DNA from: Halomonas korlensis
GTDB lineage: Bacteria > Pseudomonadota > Gammaproteobacteria > Pseudomonadales > Halomonadaceae
Direction of reading: 5' to 3'
Assembly: GCF_900116705.1 (NCBI RefSeq)
Contig: NZ_FPBP01000001.1
Span: forward strand, 186,001 to 250,000
Length of the DNA: 64,000 bases
In this document: positions 1-8,357 of the stretch, in pieces
How positions within the stretch are numbered: position 1 is the first letter of the stretch
How the letters are laid out: every line of letters begins with the position of its first letter
Notes under the pieces: model-generated
Seen by the model: the letters and a program-made list of their open reading frames with translations, nothing else
The model's database searches: none
Told to the model about the DNA's origin: nothing
Made by a program: the position numbers and the translations under genes

Positions 1-887
1 GCGTCGATCACGATGCGCACGCCATCCACGGTCACGCTCGATTCCGCGATAGCGGTGGCCAGCACGACGCGACGACGACCCTCGGGATCGCGACGCAAGG
101 CGCGACGCTGCTCGGCCAGCGACAGGCGACCGTGCAACTCCCTCACTTCGAACGACGCTGTCTGGACATCGAGCTGCCGGGCCAGGCGGCGTATTTCACC
201 CACCCCAGGGAGAATCACCAGCGCATCGCCGCCTTCGAAGCCGTCAGACTGCAAGGCCTCATTCACTACCGCGGCCTGCTGACGGGCGGTGTCCTCGCGG
301 CTGTTCAAGGGCCGATAGCGGGTTTCGACGGCAAAGCTGCGTCCCGGGCAGTCAATGATCGGCGTCGACTCGCCGAGTACCGCAAGCAGGCTGGGCACAT
401 CCAGGGTCGCCGACATCACCAGCAGTCGCAGATCCTCACGCAGCCCCTGCTGGGCATCCAAGGCCAATGCCAGCCCGAGATCGGCCTCAAGGCTGCGCTC
501 ATGAAACTCGTCAAAGACGAGCCCGGCCACGCCCTCAAGCAGCGGGTCGTCCTGCAACAGTCGCGTCAATACGCCCTGAGTGACCACTTCGAGACGTGTG
601 GACGGTCCCGTCCGGCTTTCGCCGCGCATGCGATACCCAACGGTTTCCCCCACACGCTCGCCGAGCTGCTCTGCCATGTAACCGGCTGCCAGACGGGCGG
701 CCACTCGGCGCGGCTCCAGCAGCAACAGCTTGCCGCTGCGACACCAGGGCTCGTCGAGCAGGGCCAGCGGCACCCGCGTGGTCTTGCCGGCACCAGGGGC
801 GGCGATCAACAGGGCACGTGTATGTTCGGCGAGTACCGACCGGATGGCCTGGAGCCGGGAATCAATGGGCAGCGCCATCATTGCCAT
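1..887 (-). CDS. hrpB: ATP-dependent helicase HrpB, N-terminal 295 codons (runs off the left edge)
   Basis: DEAH/RHA-family helicase of the HrpB type, a cytoplasmic RNA helicase-like protein of poorly defined role. Visible are Walker A APGAGKTT (about residues 30-37), the DEFH box (126-129), the SATL motif (159-162) and the start of the second RecA lobe ending in ATAIAESSVTVDGV. The family is about 800-840 residues, so roughly two thirds lies beyond position 1. The start at 887 is the first of a cluster of ATGs (887, 881, 878) and gives the usual short N-terminus before the P-loop. It begins 11 bases past the stop of the TetR gene on the same strand, so the two may be co-transcribed. No good Shine-Dalgarno is visible. 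Confidence 0.93.
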   Translation of the reverse strand, partial: MAMMALPIDSRLQAIRSVLAEHTRALLIAAPGAGKTTRVPLALLDEPWCRSGKLLLLEPRRVAARLAAGYMAEQLGERVGETVGYRMRGESRTGPSTRLEVVTQGVLTRLLQDDPLLEGVAGLVFDEFHERSLEADLGLALALDAQQGLREDLRLLVMSATLDVPSLLAVLGESTPIIDCPGRSFAVETRYRPLNSREDTARQQAAVVNEALQSDGFEGGDALVILPGVGEIRRLARQLDVQTASFEVRELHGRLSLAEQRRALRRDPEGRRRVVLATAIAESSVTVDGVRIVID

Positions 888-897
888 GTCGAGCGCA

Positions 898-1566
898 TCA
901 CGCCTGGCGAGGCGTGACGCCACATCCCTTGAGAATTACTTGGGTCAGAAAGCCGGTAATGGCCTCCACATCGCTGTCCGTCAGCGCGTCCTTGTCGGTG
1001 ATACCGAGTACCTGGGCCTCGAAATCGGCGTAGTGCTGGGTAGCCGACCAGATCAGGAAGATCAGCCAGACCGGATCAACCGGGTCCATCAGCCCACGCG
1101 CGCTCCATTGCTCGAAAATCCGCGCCCGCGCCTTCACCCAATCGCGCAGTTCGCCGCGTAGATAGTCCTGGAGAAAGGGCGCGCCGCCGAGGATCTCGGC
1201 GGCGAAAAGCCGCGAGCCTTCTGGATGGCGACGAGACAGCTGCATCTTGCTGCGGATGAAACTTTCCAGGACTTCCGCCGGGTCGTCATCCACCGAGATA
1301 TCATCGAGTAAGGCATTCCAGCGCGCCATCATGCGCTCCAGCAGGCGGACGTAGAGGCCACGCTTGCTGCCCATGTAATACAGGACGTTCGATTTGGGCA
1401 GACCCGCTTCATGGGCGATGGCCTGCAGGCTGGCGCCACGAAAGCCGTGCTGGGCGAAGATCCGTTCGGCGGCGGCGAGGATAGCTCGCTCGTTGCGCTC
1501 GCGGATCGCCCCGTTGGCTTCGCCTTTTTCTTCGCCCGTATCTTGGGGCACCTTGCATAGCGTCAT
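898..1566 (-). CDS. TetR-family regulator, RutR-like (probable purine catabolism regulator)
   Basis: 222-residue TetR/AcrR regulator. An N-terminal helix-turn-helix lies at about residues 45-66 (SLQAIAHEAGLPKSNVLYY), followed by a YcdC/RutR-type ligand domain. ATG 1566 is preceded by GAGG nine bases upstream, so I prefer it to a longer frame reaching 1686. It is divergent from xdhABC across a 264-base gap that contains TGACC-GAAT-GGTCA. Known of the family: E. coli RutR binds TTGACCA-N2-TGGTCA and responds to uracil or thymine. Inferred: here the ligand is more likely a purine or a purine breakdown product, because every nearby target is a purine gene. It could instead be a pyrimidine sensor with a wider regulon. 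Confidence 0.88.
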   Translation of the reverse strand: MTLCKVPQDTGEEKGEANGAIRERNERAILAAAERIFAQHGFRGASLQAIAHEAGLPKSNVLYYMGSKRGLYVRLLERMMARWNALLDDISVDDDPAEVLESFIRSKMQLSRRHPEGSRLFAAEILGGAPFLQDYLRGELRDWVKARARIFEQWSARGLMDPVDPVWLIFLIWSATQHYADFEAQVLGITDKDALTDSDVEAITGFLTQVILKGCGVTPRQA

Positions 1567-1699
1567 CGACTGCCTCACTACCCTGACGGGGCGCTGCGAT
1601 GGCCCGGGAAGGACAAGTGACGGCGATAGTGCCCCACCCTGCCACCGTGTGCAAACGACCTTGCAACGCCCGCTTTTTTGAACCAAGCTTGAGATATCC

Positions 1700-1713
1700 T
1701 GACCGAATGGTCA
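1700..1713. promoter_or_regulatory. RutR-like operator between tetR and xdhA
   Basis: The sequence TGACCGAATGGTCA is a perfect 5-base inverted repeat with a 4-base spacer, followed by a further half site TTGACCA at 1719-1725. It sits between the divergent regulator (start 1566) and xdhA (start 1831), so it could serve autoregulation and xdh control. Its form matches the known RutR consensus. Confidence 0.7.
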
Positions 1714-1830
1714 GTAACTTGACCAGGCCAGGCCTGCGGATATTGATGCTGAGCGCCCAACCGAGGGCCAAGCTGTTAGCGCGGCGCCTGATGACATCTT
1801 CACAGGCACCTACCCACGAGAGACCCGGGC

Positions 1831-3297
1831 ATGATTGATTTCCTATTCAACGGACGGCCACGCCATTGCGAGGCAGCCCCCGAAACCAGCGTACTTGAAC
1901 TGCTGCGTGAAACCCTCGGCACCACGGGTACCAAGGAGGGGTGCGCGTCCGGCGACTGCGGTGCCTGCACTGTTGCCATCGGCGAAACAGGGCCCGACGG
2001 GGAGCTGCGCTACCATAGCGCCAATGCCTGCATCACCCCGGCCCATCAACTGAATGGACGCCACTTGATCACCGTGGATGGCCTCGCTGACGGCAGCGGC
2101 CTCCATCCCGCCCAGGCCGCCATGGTCGCCTGCCATGGCAGCCAGTGCGGCTTCTGCACCCCGGGCATCGTCATGTCGCTGTTCACCCTTCATGAGGAGC
2201 GGCGCCGGCAGGCCGACAGGGCCTTGGCACCGCTGACGCCGCAACGTCTCGAGGCCGCCTTGGGCGGGAATCTTTGCCGCTGTACCGGCTACCGCCCGAT
2301 CCGCGACGCCGCGCTGACCATGAACGAGCACCCGGAGCATCGCCCGCTGTGGATGGACGCCGCCGCTCCTGAGCCGAAAGCCCAGCACGCCGCTGATGAA
2401 AGTTCCTTTGCCCAGCCCACCACGCTCGCCGAATTGATCGAGTGCCTGGCGCGCCACCCCGAGGCGCGGCTCGTTGCCGGGGCCACCGACCTGTGGCTGG
2501 AGAGCACCCAGCGCCTGGTGCGCTTCGAGCGGCTGATCGATGTCACTCGCGTCGCCGAATTGAACGTCATCGAGGAAACCACCCTCGAAGATGGCCGCGA
2601 GGGCTGGTGGATCGGCGCTGCGGTGACCTATGCCCGTATCGAGCCGCTGCTCGAAGAGCATTTTGACGCCTTCGCCCACCTGCTGCATCGGCTGGGCTCT
2701 TCCCAGATTCGCAACCGGGGCACCCTGGGCGGCAACGTGGCCAATGCTTCGCCGATCGGCGACACCCCACCGGTACTGCTAGCGCTGGGGTCGCGCCTGC
2801 GTCTGGTCGGCCCCAAGGGTGAGCGCGAATTGCCGCTGGAAGAGTTCTTTCTCGACTACAAGCGTACCGCCCTGCAGCGGGGCGAAGCGATCCGCGCCGT
2901 GTTCCTGCCCCGCCCCGTCAGGGGGGAAACGCTCAAGGTATGGAAGCTGTCCAAACGGCGAGAGGATGACATTTCCGCGGTGCTCGGGGCCTTCGCCTGG
3001 CGCCTGGAGGATGGCGTCCTGTACGACGTACGCCTGGCCTTTGGCGGCATGGCGGCAATTCCCAAGCGCGCCGCTCGTGCCGAGGCGGCGCTGGAGGGCC
3101 AGGCCCCCGATGCGGCAGCCTTCCTTGCTGCACGCGAAGCCTTGGCCGAGGACTTCCAGCCCATGTCCGACGTGCGCGGCAGCGCCGAATACCGCAGGCT
3201 CTCCGCCGCCAACCTGCTAGAGCGCCTGCGCCTCGTGATCGCTCAAGCCGAGTCCGATAGCCCCCGGGAGGTGATGCTCCATGCGTACGCTCACTAA
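1831..3297 (+). CDS. xdhA: Xanthine dehydrogenase small subunit (2Fe-2S and FAD)
   Basis: 488 residues. Electron-transfer subunit of the molybdenum enzyme that oxidises hypoxanthine to xanthine and xanthine to urate. The N-terminal plant-type 2Fe-2S domain has C38, C43, C46 and C67; the second cluster has CGFC (106-109) and CRC (149-151). A FAD-binding domain follows at about residues 190-360, then a C-terminal FAD-domain tail. The length is usual for split bacterial XdhA. The gene overlaps xdhB by 17 bases, indicating translational coupling. It is first in a probable xdhABC-guaD operon behind the RutR-like operator at 1700-1713. Confidence 0.97.
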   Translation: MIDFLFNGRPRHCEAAPETSVLELLRETLGTTGTKEGCASGDCGACTVAIGETGPDGELRYHSANACITPAHQLNGRHLITVDGLADGSGLHPAQAAMVACHGSQCGFCTPGIVMSLFTLHEERRRQADRALAPLTPQRLEAALGGNLCRCTGYRPIRDAALTMNEHPEHRPLWMDAAAPEPKAQHAADESSFAQPTTLAELIECLARHPEARLVAGATDLWLESTQRLVRFERLIDVTRVAELNVIEETTLEDGREGWWIGAAVTYARIEPLLEEHFDAFAHLLHRLGSSQIRNRGTLGGNVANASPIGDTPPVLLALGSRLRLVGPKGERELPLEEFFLDYKRTALQRGEAIRAVFLPRPVRGETLKVWKLSKRREDDISAVLGAFAWRLEDGVLYDVRLAFGGMAAIPKRAARAEAALEGQAPDAAAFLAAREALAEDFQPMSDVRGSAEYRRLSAANLLERLRLVIAQAESDSPREVMLHAYAH

Positions 3298-5803
3298 GCT
3301 TTCCAAGGCGCCCGCCGCCGCGCCGCATACCAAGGCGCCCGAAACCGCGCCAGAGAACGCCGCCGCCGACGTGAGCGCTGAGTCGGAAACTGCCCGTCAC
3401 GAGCTCGAGGGACGCATCAAGGGCGACGGTCCCCTTGCCCGCGACACGGTTCCCTATACCAATACTCACCCGCACTCCCAGGCCCATGAGAGCGCGGTCA
3501 AGCATGTCACCGGGCGTGCCGCCTACATCGATGATCTGAGCGCCCCGGCCGATACCCTGCATGTGGCGCTGGGCCTTTCGCCCGTCGCCCACGGCCGCCT
3601 GACCCGCCTCGAGCTGGACAAGGTCAAGGCCATGCCTGGCGTCGTAGATGCCATTGCCGTGAGTGATGTACCCGGCCATACCGATATCGGCCCCGTCTTC
3701 CCCGGCGACCCCATCTTCGTCGAGGATGAGATCAGCTACGTCGGCCAGGTCATCTTCGCCGTGGCCGCCGAAAGTCACCGTGCCGCGCGGGAAGCCGTCC
3801 TGGCGGCAGTCGTGGAGATCGACGAGCAGGCCGCCTGTCTCGACCCGGTCGTCGCCGCCGAGCGGCAAGAATTCGTGCGCCCCACCCACGTCCAGCAGAG
3901 TGGCGACTGGGAGCAGGCGCTACAGAATGCCACCTTGATCGTGGAAGACGAGCAGTTCGTCGGCGGCCAGGAGCATTTCTACCTGGAAGGCCAGGCCTGC
4001 CTGGTGCAGCCCACCGAGGATGAAGGTGTGGTGGTGTTCACCTCCAACCAGCACCCCAGCGAAACCCAGAAACTGGTGGCCGAAGTACTGGGCGTCCCGT
4101 TTCACGCCGTGACCGTGGAGGTGCGCCGCATGGGTGGCGGCTTCGGCGGCAAGGAAACCCAGGCCTCGCCCTGGGCCTGCATCGCTGCGCTGTTTGCCCG
4201 GCGCACCGGCCGCACCACCCGTGTGCGCCTGCCCCGCGCCGAGGACATGCGCGCCACCGGCAAGCGCCATCCGTTCCATAACCGCTATCGGCTGGGTGTC
4301 AACGACCGGGGCGTGATCCAGGGCGGCGAGATTACCGTGATCGGCGACTGCGGCTATTCCCCCGACCTGTCGGACGCCATCGTCGACCGCGCCATGTTCC
4401 ACAGCGACAACGCCTACTCACTGGGCGATGCCCGGGTGACGGGCCATCGCGCCCGCACCCATACCGCTTCGAATACCGCTTTCCGCGGCTTCGGTGGCCC
4501 CCAGGGCATGATGGTGATCGAGGCGGCGATGGACGACATCGCTCGACGTATCGGCGAGGATCCGCTGACGGTGCGCAAGCGTAACTTCTACCGCCCCGGC
4601 CGCCAGATGACTCACTACGGCCAACAGGTGGATCAGATCGCCCTGCTCAAGGAACTGGTCGAGCAGCTCGAGACCAGCAGCGACTACTGGGAAAGGCGCC
4701 GCGCGATCACCGAGTTCAATGCCGAGAGCCCGATCGTCAAGCGCGGCCTGGCGCTGACGCCGGTGAAATTCGGCATCTCCTTCACCGCCAAGCACCTCAA
4801 TCAGGCCGGCGCATTACTGCACGTCTATACCGACGGCAGCGTCATGATCAACCATGGCGGCACCGAGATGGGCCAGGGCCTGCATACCAAGATCTGCCAG
4901 GTGGTAGCCCGCGAACTGGGCCTCGATACCGACGAGGTGCGCATCAGCGCCACTCGTACCGACAAGGTACCCAACACCTCGCCCACGGCGGCGTCCAGTG
5001 GCGCCGACCTCAACGGCCAGGCCGCCCGCGACGCCTGCGTGAAGCTCAAGGAGCGCCTGTTTGACTTCGCGCATGAGCATCTCTACCAGGGCCAGGGTCT
5101 CGAGCGCGAAGGCATGCGCCTGGAGGCCGGCCATCTGGTGGCAGGCCATGGCGAGAGCGAGCGTCGCATCTCTTGGGGCGAGCTGATCCAGTCCGCCTAT
5201 CTCAACCGCATCTCGCTCTCCGAGAAAGGCTTCTACGCCACGCCGCTGATTCACTACGATCGCAACGTCGGCCAGGGTCGCCCCTTCTACTACTACGCCT
5301 TCGGGGCCGCCGTAGCGGAGGTCAGCGTCGATACGCTCACCGGTGAGTCCCAGGTCGATCGGGTCGATATCCTTCACGATGTGGGCGACTCGCTGAACCC
5401 GGCCATCGACCTCGGCCAGGTGGAGGGCGGCTTCATCCAGGGCATGGGCTGGCTGACCAGCGAAGAACTCAAATGGAACGAGGCCGGCCGGCTGATCTCC
5501 GATGGCCCGGCCACCTATAAGATTCCTACCTATGGCGATCTACCCCCGGTGTTTAACGTCAGGCTGCTGGAGGGACACCCCAACTCGATGGCCAGCATCT
5601 ATCGCTCCAAGGCCGTGGGCGAGCCGCCCTTGATGCTCGGCATGGCGGTGTGGTCGGCGTTGCGCGACGCCCTGGCGAGCCTTGCCGACTACGCCGAGGC
5701 ACCGCGCCTCGACACCCCGGCCACGCCGGAACGGGTACTGATGGCCGCCGAGACCCTGCGGGCTAAATATGGTGCCTGGCCGCTGAAAAAGAGTGGCGTG
5801 TGA
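3281..5803 (+). CDS. xdhB: Xanthine dehydrogenase large (molybdopterin) subunit
   Basis: 840 residues. Catalytic subunit holding the molybdopterin cofactor. Visible are the aldehyde oxidase/xanthine dehydrogenase a/b hammerhead from about residue 80, the Moco motif MGGGFGGKE (about 283), FRGFGGPQG (about 400) and the C-terminal GEPPL with the likely catalytic Glu at about 781. The first 60 or so residues are an Ala- and Glu-rich extension without a recognisable domain; the conserved part starts near HESAVKHVTG. The start overlaps the end of xdhA by 17 bases, and the stop overlaps the xdhC start codon by one base (TGATG). Confidence 0.97.
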   Translation: MRTLTKLSKAPAAAPHTKAPETAPENAAADVSAESETARHELEGRIKGDGPLARDTVPYTNTHPHSQAHESAVKHVTGRAAYIDDLSAPADTLHVALGLSPVAHGRLTRLELDKVKAMPGVVDAIAVSDVPGHTDIGPVFPGDPIFVEDEISYVGQVIFAVAAESHRAAREAVLAAVVEIDEQAACLDPVVAAERQEFVRPTHVQQSGDWEQALQNATLIVEDEQFVGGQEHFYLEGQACLVQPTEDEGVVVFTSNQHPSETQKLVAEVLGVPFHAVTVEVRRMGGGFGGKETQASPWACIAALFARRTGRTTRVRLPRAEDMRATGKRHPFHNRYRLGVNDRGVIQGGEITVIGDCGYSPDLSDAIVDRAMFHSDNAYSLGDARVTGHRARTHTASNTAFRGFGGPQGMMVIEAAMDDIARRIGEDPLTVRKRNFYRPGRQMTHYGQQVDQIALLKELVEQLETSSDYWERRRAITEFNAESPIVKRGLALTPVKFGISFTAKHLNQAGALLHVYTDGSVMINHGGTEMGQGLHTKICQVVARELGLDTDEVRISATRTDKVPNTSPTAASSGADLNGQAARDACVKLKERLFDFAHEHLYQGQGLEREGMRLEAGHLVAGHGESERRISWGELIQSAYLNRISLSEKGFYATPLIHYDRNVGQGRPFYYYAFGAAVAEVSVDTLTGESQVDRVDILHDVGDSLNPAIDLGQVEGGFIQGMGWLTSEELKWNEAGRLISDGPATYKIPTYGDLPPVFNVRLLEGHPNSMASIYRSKAVGEPPLMLGMAVWSALRDALASLADYAEAPRLDTPATPERVLMAAETLRAKYGAWPLKKSGV

Positions 5804-6654
5804 TGAGCGCATCGCGTCCGCAAGCCTGGCATGAGGCCCTGCACCGCTTGCAACGGGATGGCCTTCCCCACGCGCTTGCTACCGTTGTGACCAGTGCCGG
5901 CTCCACCCCCCGTGAGCCCGGCGCCCGCATGGTGATCACGGCAGACGCCATCCACGACACCCTCGGCGGTGGCACCTTCGAATTCCAGGTGATCGACTCG
6001 GCCCGCGAGCGGCTGGCCTCCGGAACGCTCGGCATGAGCCTCGAGGCCTTCGCCCTGGGTGGGCGCAGCGGCCAATGTTGCGGCGGCTTCGTCAATGTGC
6101 TGCTGGAGATCTTTCCCGGCAGTGCGGCGACGCTCGCCATCTTCGGCGCCGGCCATGTCGGCACCGAGATGGTCCGGTTGGCCGCCCCGCTGCCCTGGCG
6201 AGTTCTGTGGCATGACAGCCGCGACGGCGTCTTCCCCGACTGGGCCGAGCTGCAGCCGCGTCTAACCTGTCGCCACCCAGCGGACTCACGAGCCGCTGTG
6301 GCCGCGCTGCCCGTGAACAGCCATGCGCTGGTATTGACCCATGACCACGCAGAGGACCGCGAGCTGATCGATGCCCTGCTGGCGCGCGGCGACATGGCCT
6401 CGATCGGCCTGATCGGCTCGAAGAGCAAGCGGGCCAGCTTCCGCTCGCGACTCAAGGATGCCGGACACGACGACGCGGCCCTGGCCACGGTGCGCTGCCC
6501 CATCGGCACCGCAAGTGGTGGCACCGGAGGCGACAAGACGCCCTACGCCATTGCGCTTGCCGCCCTGGCCGAGCTGCTGCCTCTGGTGGGCACCCATGAG
6601 CGGGCAGACCAGCGCGGCCTCGACCCGGCAGAACTGCGCCAGATATTCAACTAG
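5803..6654 (+). CDS. xdhC: Xanthine dehydrogenase accessory protein XdhC
   Basis: 283 residues. Binds molybdenum cofactor and delivers the sulfurated form to XdhB; not part of the mature enzyme. The N-terminal XdhC/CoxI domain has TSAGSTPREPGARM and GGRSGQCCGG. A Rossmann-type C-terminal domain has IFGAGHVG (about residues 110-117) and ends in the family-typical GLIGSKSKR. ATG 5803 shares its A with the xdhB stop; a GTG at 5800 is an in-frame alternative. Third gene of the xdh operon. Confidence 0.96.
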   Translation: MSASRPQAWHEALHRLQRDGLPHALATVVTSAGSTPREPGARMVITADAIHDTLGGGTFEFQVIDSARERLASGTLGMSLEAFALGGRSGQCCGGFVNVLLEIFPGSAATLAIFGAGHVGTEMVRLAAPLPWRVLWHDSRDGVFPDWAELQPRLTCRHPADSRAAVAALPVNSHALVLTHDHAEDRELIDALLARGDMASIGLIGSKSKRASFRSRLKDAGHDDAALATVRCPIGTASGGTGGDKTPYAIALAALAELLPLVGTHERADQRGLDPAELRQIFN

Positions 6655-6731
6655 TGCTTTTAGTGCTTTCTAGCCACTGGAGCGGCCAAGCTCATATAGC
6701 TTCAAGTTTTTACCGATAACGAGCCCCAATC

Positions 6732-8048
6732 ATGACGTCAAACGACTCACGCGTGATACGCGCCGAACTGCTGAGCTTCGATGCCGACCCCGGCGAAGGC
6801 GACACACCCGCCGAGGGCAGTGTTCGCCATATCGAAGATGGTGCCCTGTGGCTCGAGGATGGCCGCATCCACGCCATCGATGATTACGTGCGTCTCGCAC
6901 CGACACTGCCGGCGGACATCGAGGTGATCGATCATCGCGGCAAGCTGATCATGCCCGGCTTCATCGACAGCCACGTGCACTACGTGCAGCTCGAGATCAT
7001 GGCCTCCTACGGACGCCAACTGCTCGACTGGCTCAACGAGTACACCTTTCCCGAGGAGTGCGCGTTTGCCCAGCGTGAACGCGCCGATGTAATTTCCAAC
7101 GCCTTTCTCGACGAGATGCTGCGGGTCGGTACCACCACCGCCCAGGTGTTCTGCTCAAGCCATCCTACCTCGGTAGAGGCCTTCTTCTCAGCCTGTCGCC
7201 AGCGCGACCTGCGCATGCTGGCGGGCAAAGTGCTGATGGATCGCAATGCTCCCGAGGCGCTGTGCGATGACACCCATGGCGGCATCCACGATACCGAACG
7301 TCTGATCGGCAATTGGCACGGCACAGCACGCCTCGGCTATAGCCTGACCCCACGCTTCGCGCCGACTTCTACCCGCGAGCAGCTCGACGCCACTGGCGGC
7401 CTGCTGCGCAACGACCCAAGCCTATGGCTGCAGACCCACCTCTCAGAGAACCCCGGCGAGTTGGACTGGGTCGCCGAGCTGTTCCCCAAGAGCCGCGACT
7501 ACCTCGAGGTCTACGAGCAGTCCGATCTGGTCGGCCCACGCAGCACCTTCGCCCATGGCATCCATCTCGACCAGGGCATGCGACGCCGGCTGGCCGATCG
7601 CGGCGCCAACCTGGCCTTCTGTCCCAGTTCCAACCTGTTCCTCGGCAGCGGCTTGTTCAATCGCCAGGCCGCACGCGAGGTTGGACTCAACGTGACCTAT
7701 GCCAGCGACGTCGGTGGCGGTACCGATCTTTCGGGGTTGGCGACGCTCAAGGCCGCCTACCAGGTGGGTCAGCTGCGCGGCCAGCCGCTTACCGCTTGGC
7801 AGGGCCTCTACGGGCTAACCCTGGGCAACGCCCGCGCGCTCTCGCTGGATGGCCAGGTCGGCCGCCTGGCACCAGCCATGGAGGCCGACTTCGTGGTACT
7901 CGATCCCGATGGCTCGCCGCTGATGGCGCGTCGTCACGCACGTTGTAAGACCCTCGGCGAGCGACTCTTCGCACTGATGATGCTGGGCGATGACCGCAAC
8001 GTACTGGAAACCTGGGCGGGCGGCAGACGACAGCACGTGAGGGAGTAA
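6732..8048 (+). CDS. guaD: Guanine deaminase
   Basis: 438-residue amidohydrolase that converts guanine to xanthine and ammonia, feeding the xanthine dehydrogenase encoded upstream. Metal-binding HVH lies at about residues 81-83 within PGFIDSHVHYVQ. Also visible are HLSEN (about 237), the FAHGIHL segment and the late-family SDVGGGTD. Length is normal. It follows xdhC after 77 bases that show no terminator, so it probably belongs to the same transcript. A 10-base-pair hairpin follows the stop at 8088-8120. Confidence 0.96.
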   Translation: MTSNDSRVIRAELLSFDADPGEGDTPAEGSVRHIEDGALWLEDGRIHAIDDYVRLAPTLPADIEVIDHRGKLIMPGFIDSHVHYVQLEIMASYGRQLLDWLNEYTFPEECAFAQRERADVISNAFLDEMLRVGTTTAQVFCSSHPTSVEAFFSACRQRDLRMLAGKVLMDRNAPEALCDDTHGGIHDTERLIGNWHGTARLGYSLTPRFAPTSTREQLDATGGLLRNDPSLWLQTHLSENPGELDWVAELFPKSRDYLEVYEQSDLVGPRSTFAHGIHLDQGMRRRLADRGANLAFCPSSNLFLGSGLFNRQAAREVGLNVTYASDVGGGTDLSGLATLKAAYQVGQLRGQPLTAWQGLYGLTLGNARALSLDGQVGRLAPAMEADFVVLDPDGSPLMARRHARCKTLGERLFALMMLGDDRNVLETWAGGRRQHVRE

Positions 8049-8087
8049 CCGCCAAGCACTGACGGGCGCCTGCCTTACCAAACCCTA

Positions 8088-8120
8088 CGCTCGACGCCGG
8101 CTCCCCCCTTGCGTCGAGCG
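8088..8120 (+). terminator. Strong hairpin after guaD, terminator-like but without a T-run
   Basis: Perfect 10-base-pair stem CGCTCGACGC / GCGTCGAGCG with a 13-base loop, 39 bases after the guaD stop. No run of T follows, so it may be a processing or mRNA-stability hairpin rather than an intrinsic terminator. Confidence 0.45.
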
Positions 8121-8215
8121 CAGCCGCGTGTGCGGTCTTCAGACACAGCCCGGGCATTGCCGATCCTTATCTTCCCCCCCGCAACGATTCGTCTAAGACA
8201 ATAGTTGCGACCACC

Positions 8216-8229
8216 TGTCCAAACGGTCA
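8216..8229. promoter_or_regulatory. RutR-like operator (one mismatch) upstream of the NCS2 permease
   Basis: The sequence TGTCCAAACGGTCA has the same half sites and 4-base spacing as the sites at 1700 and 8260, with one changed base in the left half. It lies 44 bases (about four helical turns) before the second site and just upstream of a TATTAT that could be a -10 element. Confidence 0.55.
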
Positions 8230-8259
8230 AATATTATCTAGGCTATTTCGTGCCATGAT

Positions 8260-8273
8260 TGACCAATTGGTCA
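8260..8273. promoter_or_regulatory. RutR-like operator upstream of the NCS2 permease
   Basis: The sequence TGACCAATTGGTCA is a perfect palindrome, and with the preceding T it matches the known RutR consensus TTGACCA-N2-TGGTCA over its core. It lies 85 bases before the permease start. Confidence 0.75.
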
Positions 8274-8357
8274 GCATGCAAGAAACCCTGGCTTGTATCT
8301 CCCGTTTTCCACGCTCGCCAACCATCCATTCCTCCAACAACAATGGGAATCATCGAT

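Larger units (their letters stand above)
8049..8357. other. Intergenic region between guaD and the NCS2 permease
   Basis: 309 bases without a convincing gene. It holds a strong hairpin near guaD (8088-8120), two RutR-like operators (8216-8229 and 8260-8273) and a TATTAT at 8232-8237 that could be a -10 element lying directly downstream of the first operator. It probably contains the permease promoter. Confidence 0.6.

Noticed and set aside
6655-6731. Short repeat TAGTGCTTT after xdhC as a regulatory element
   Set aside because: Only two imperfect copies, with no symmetry or known motif.
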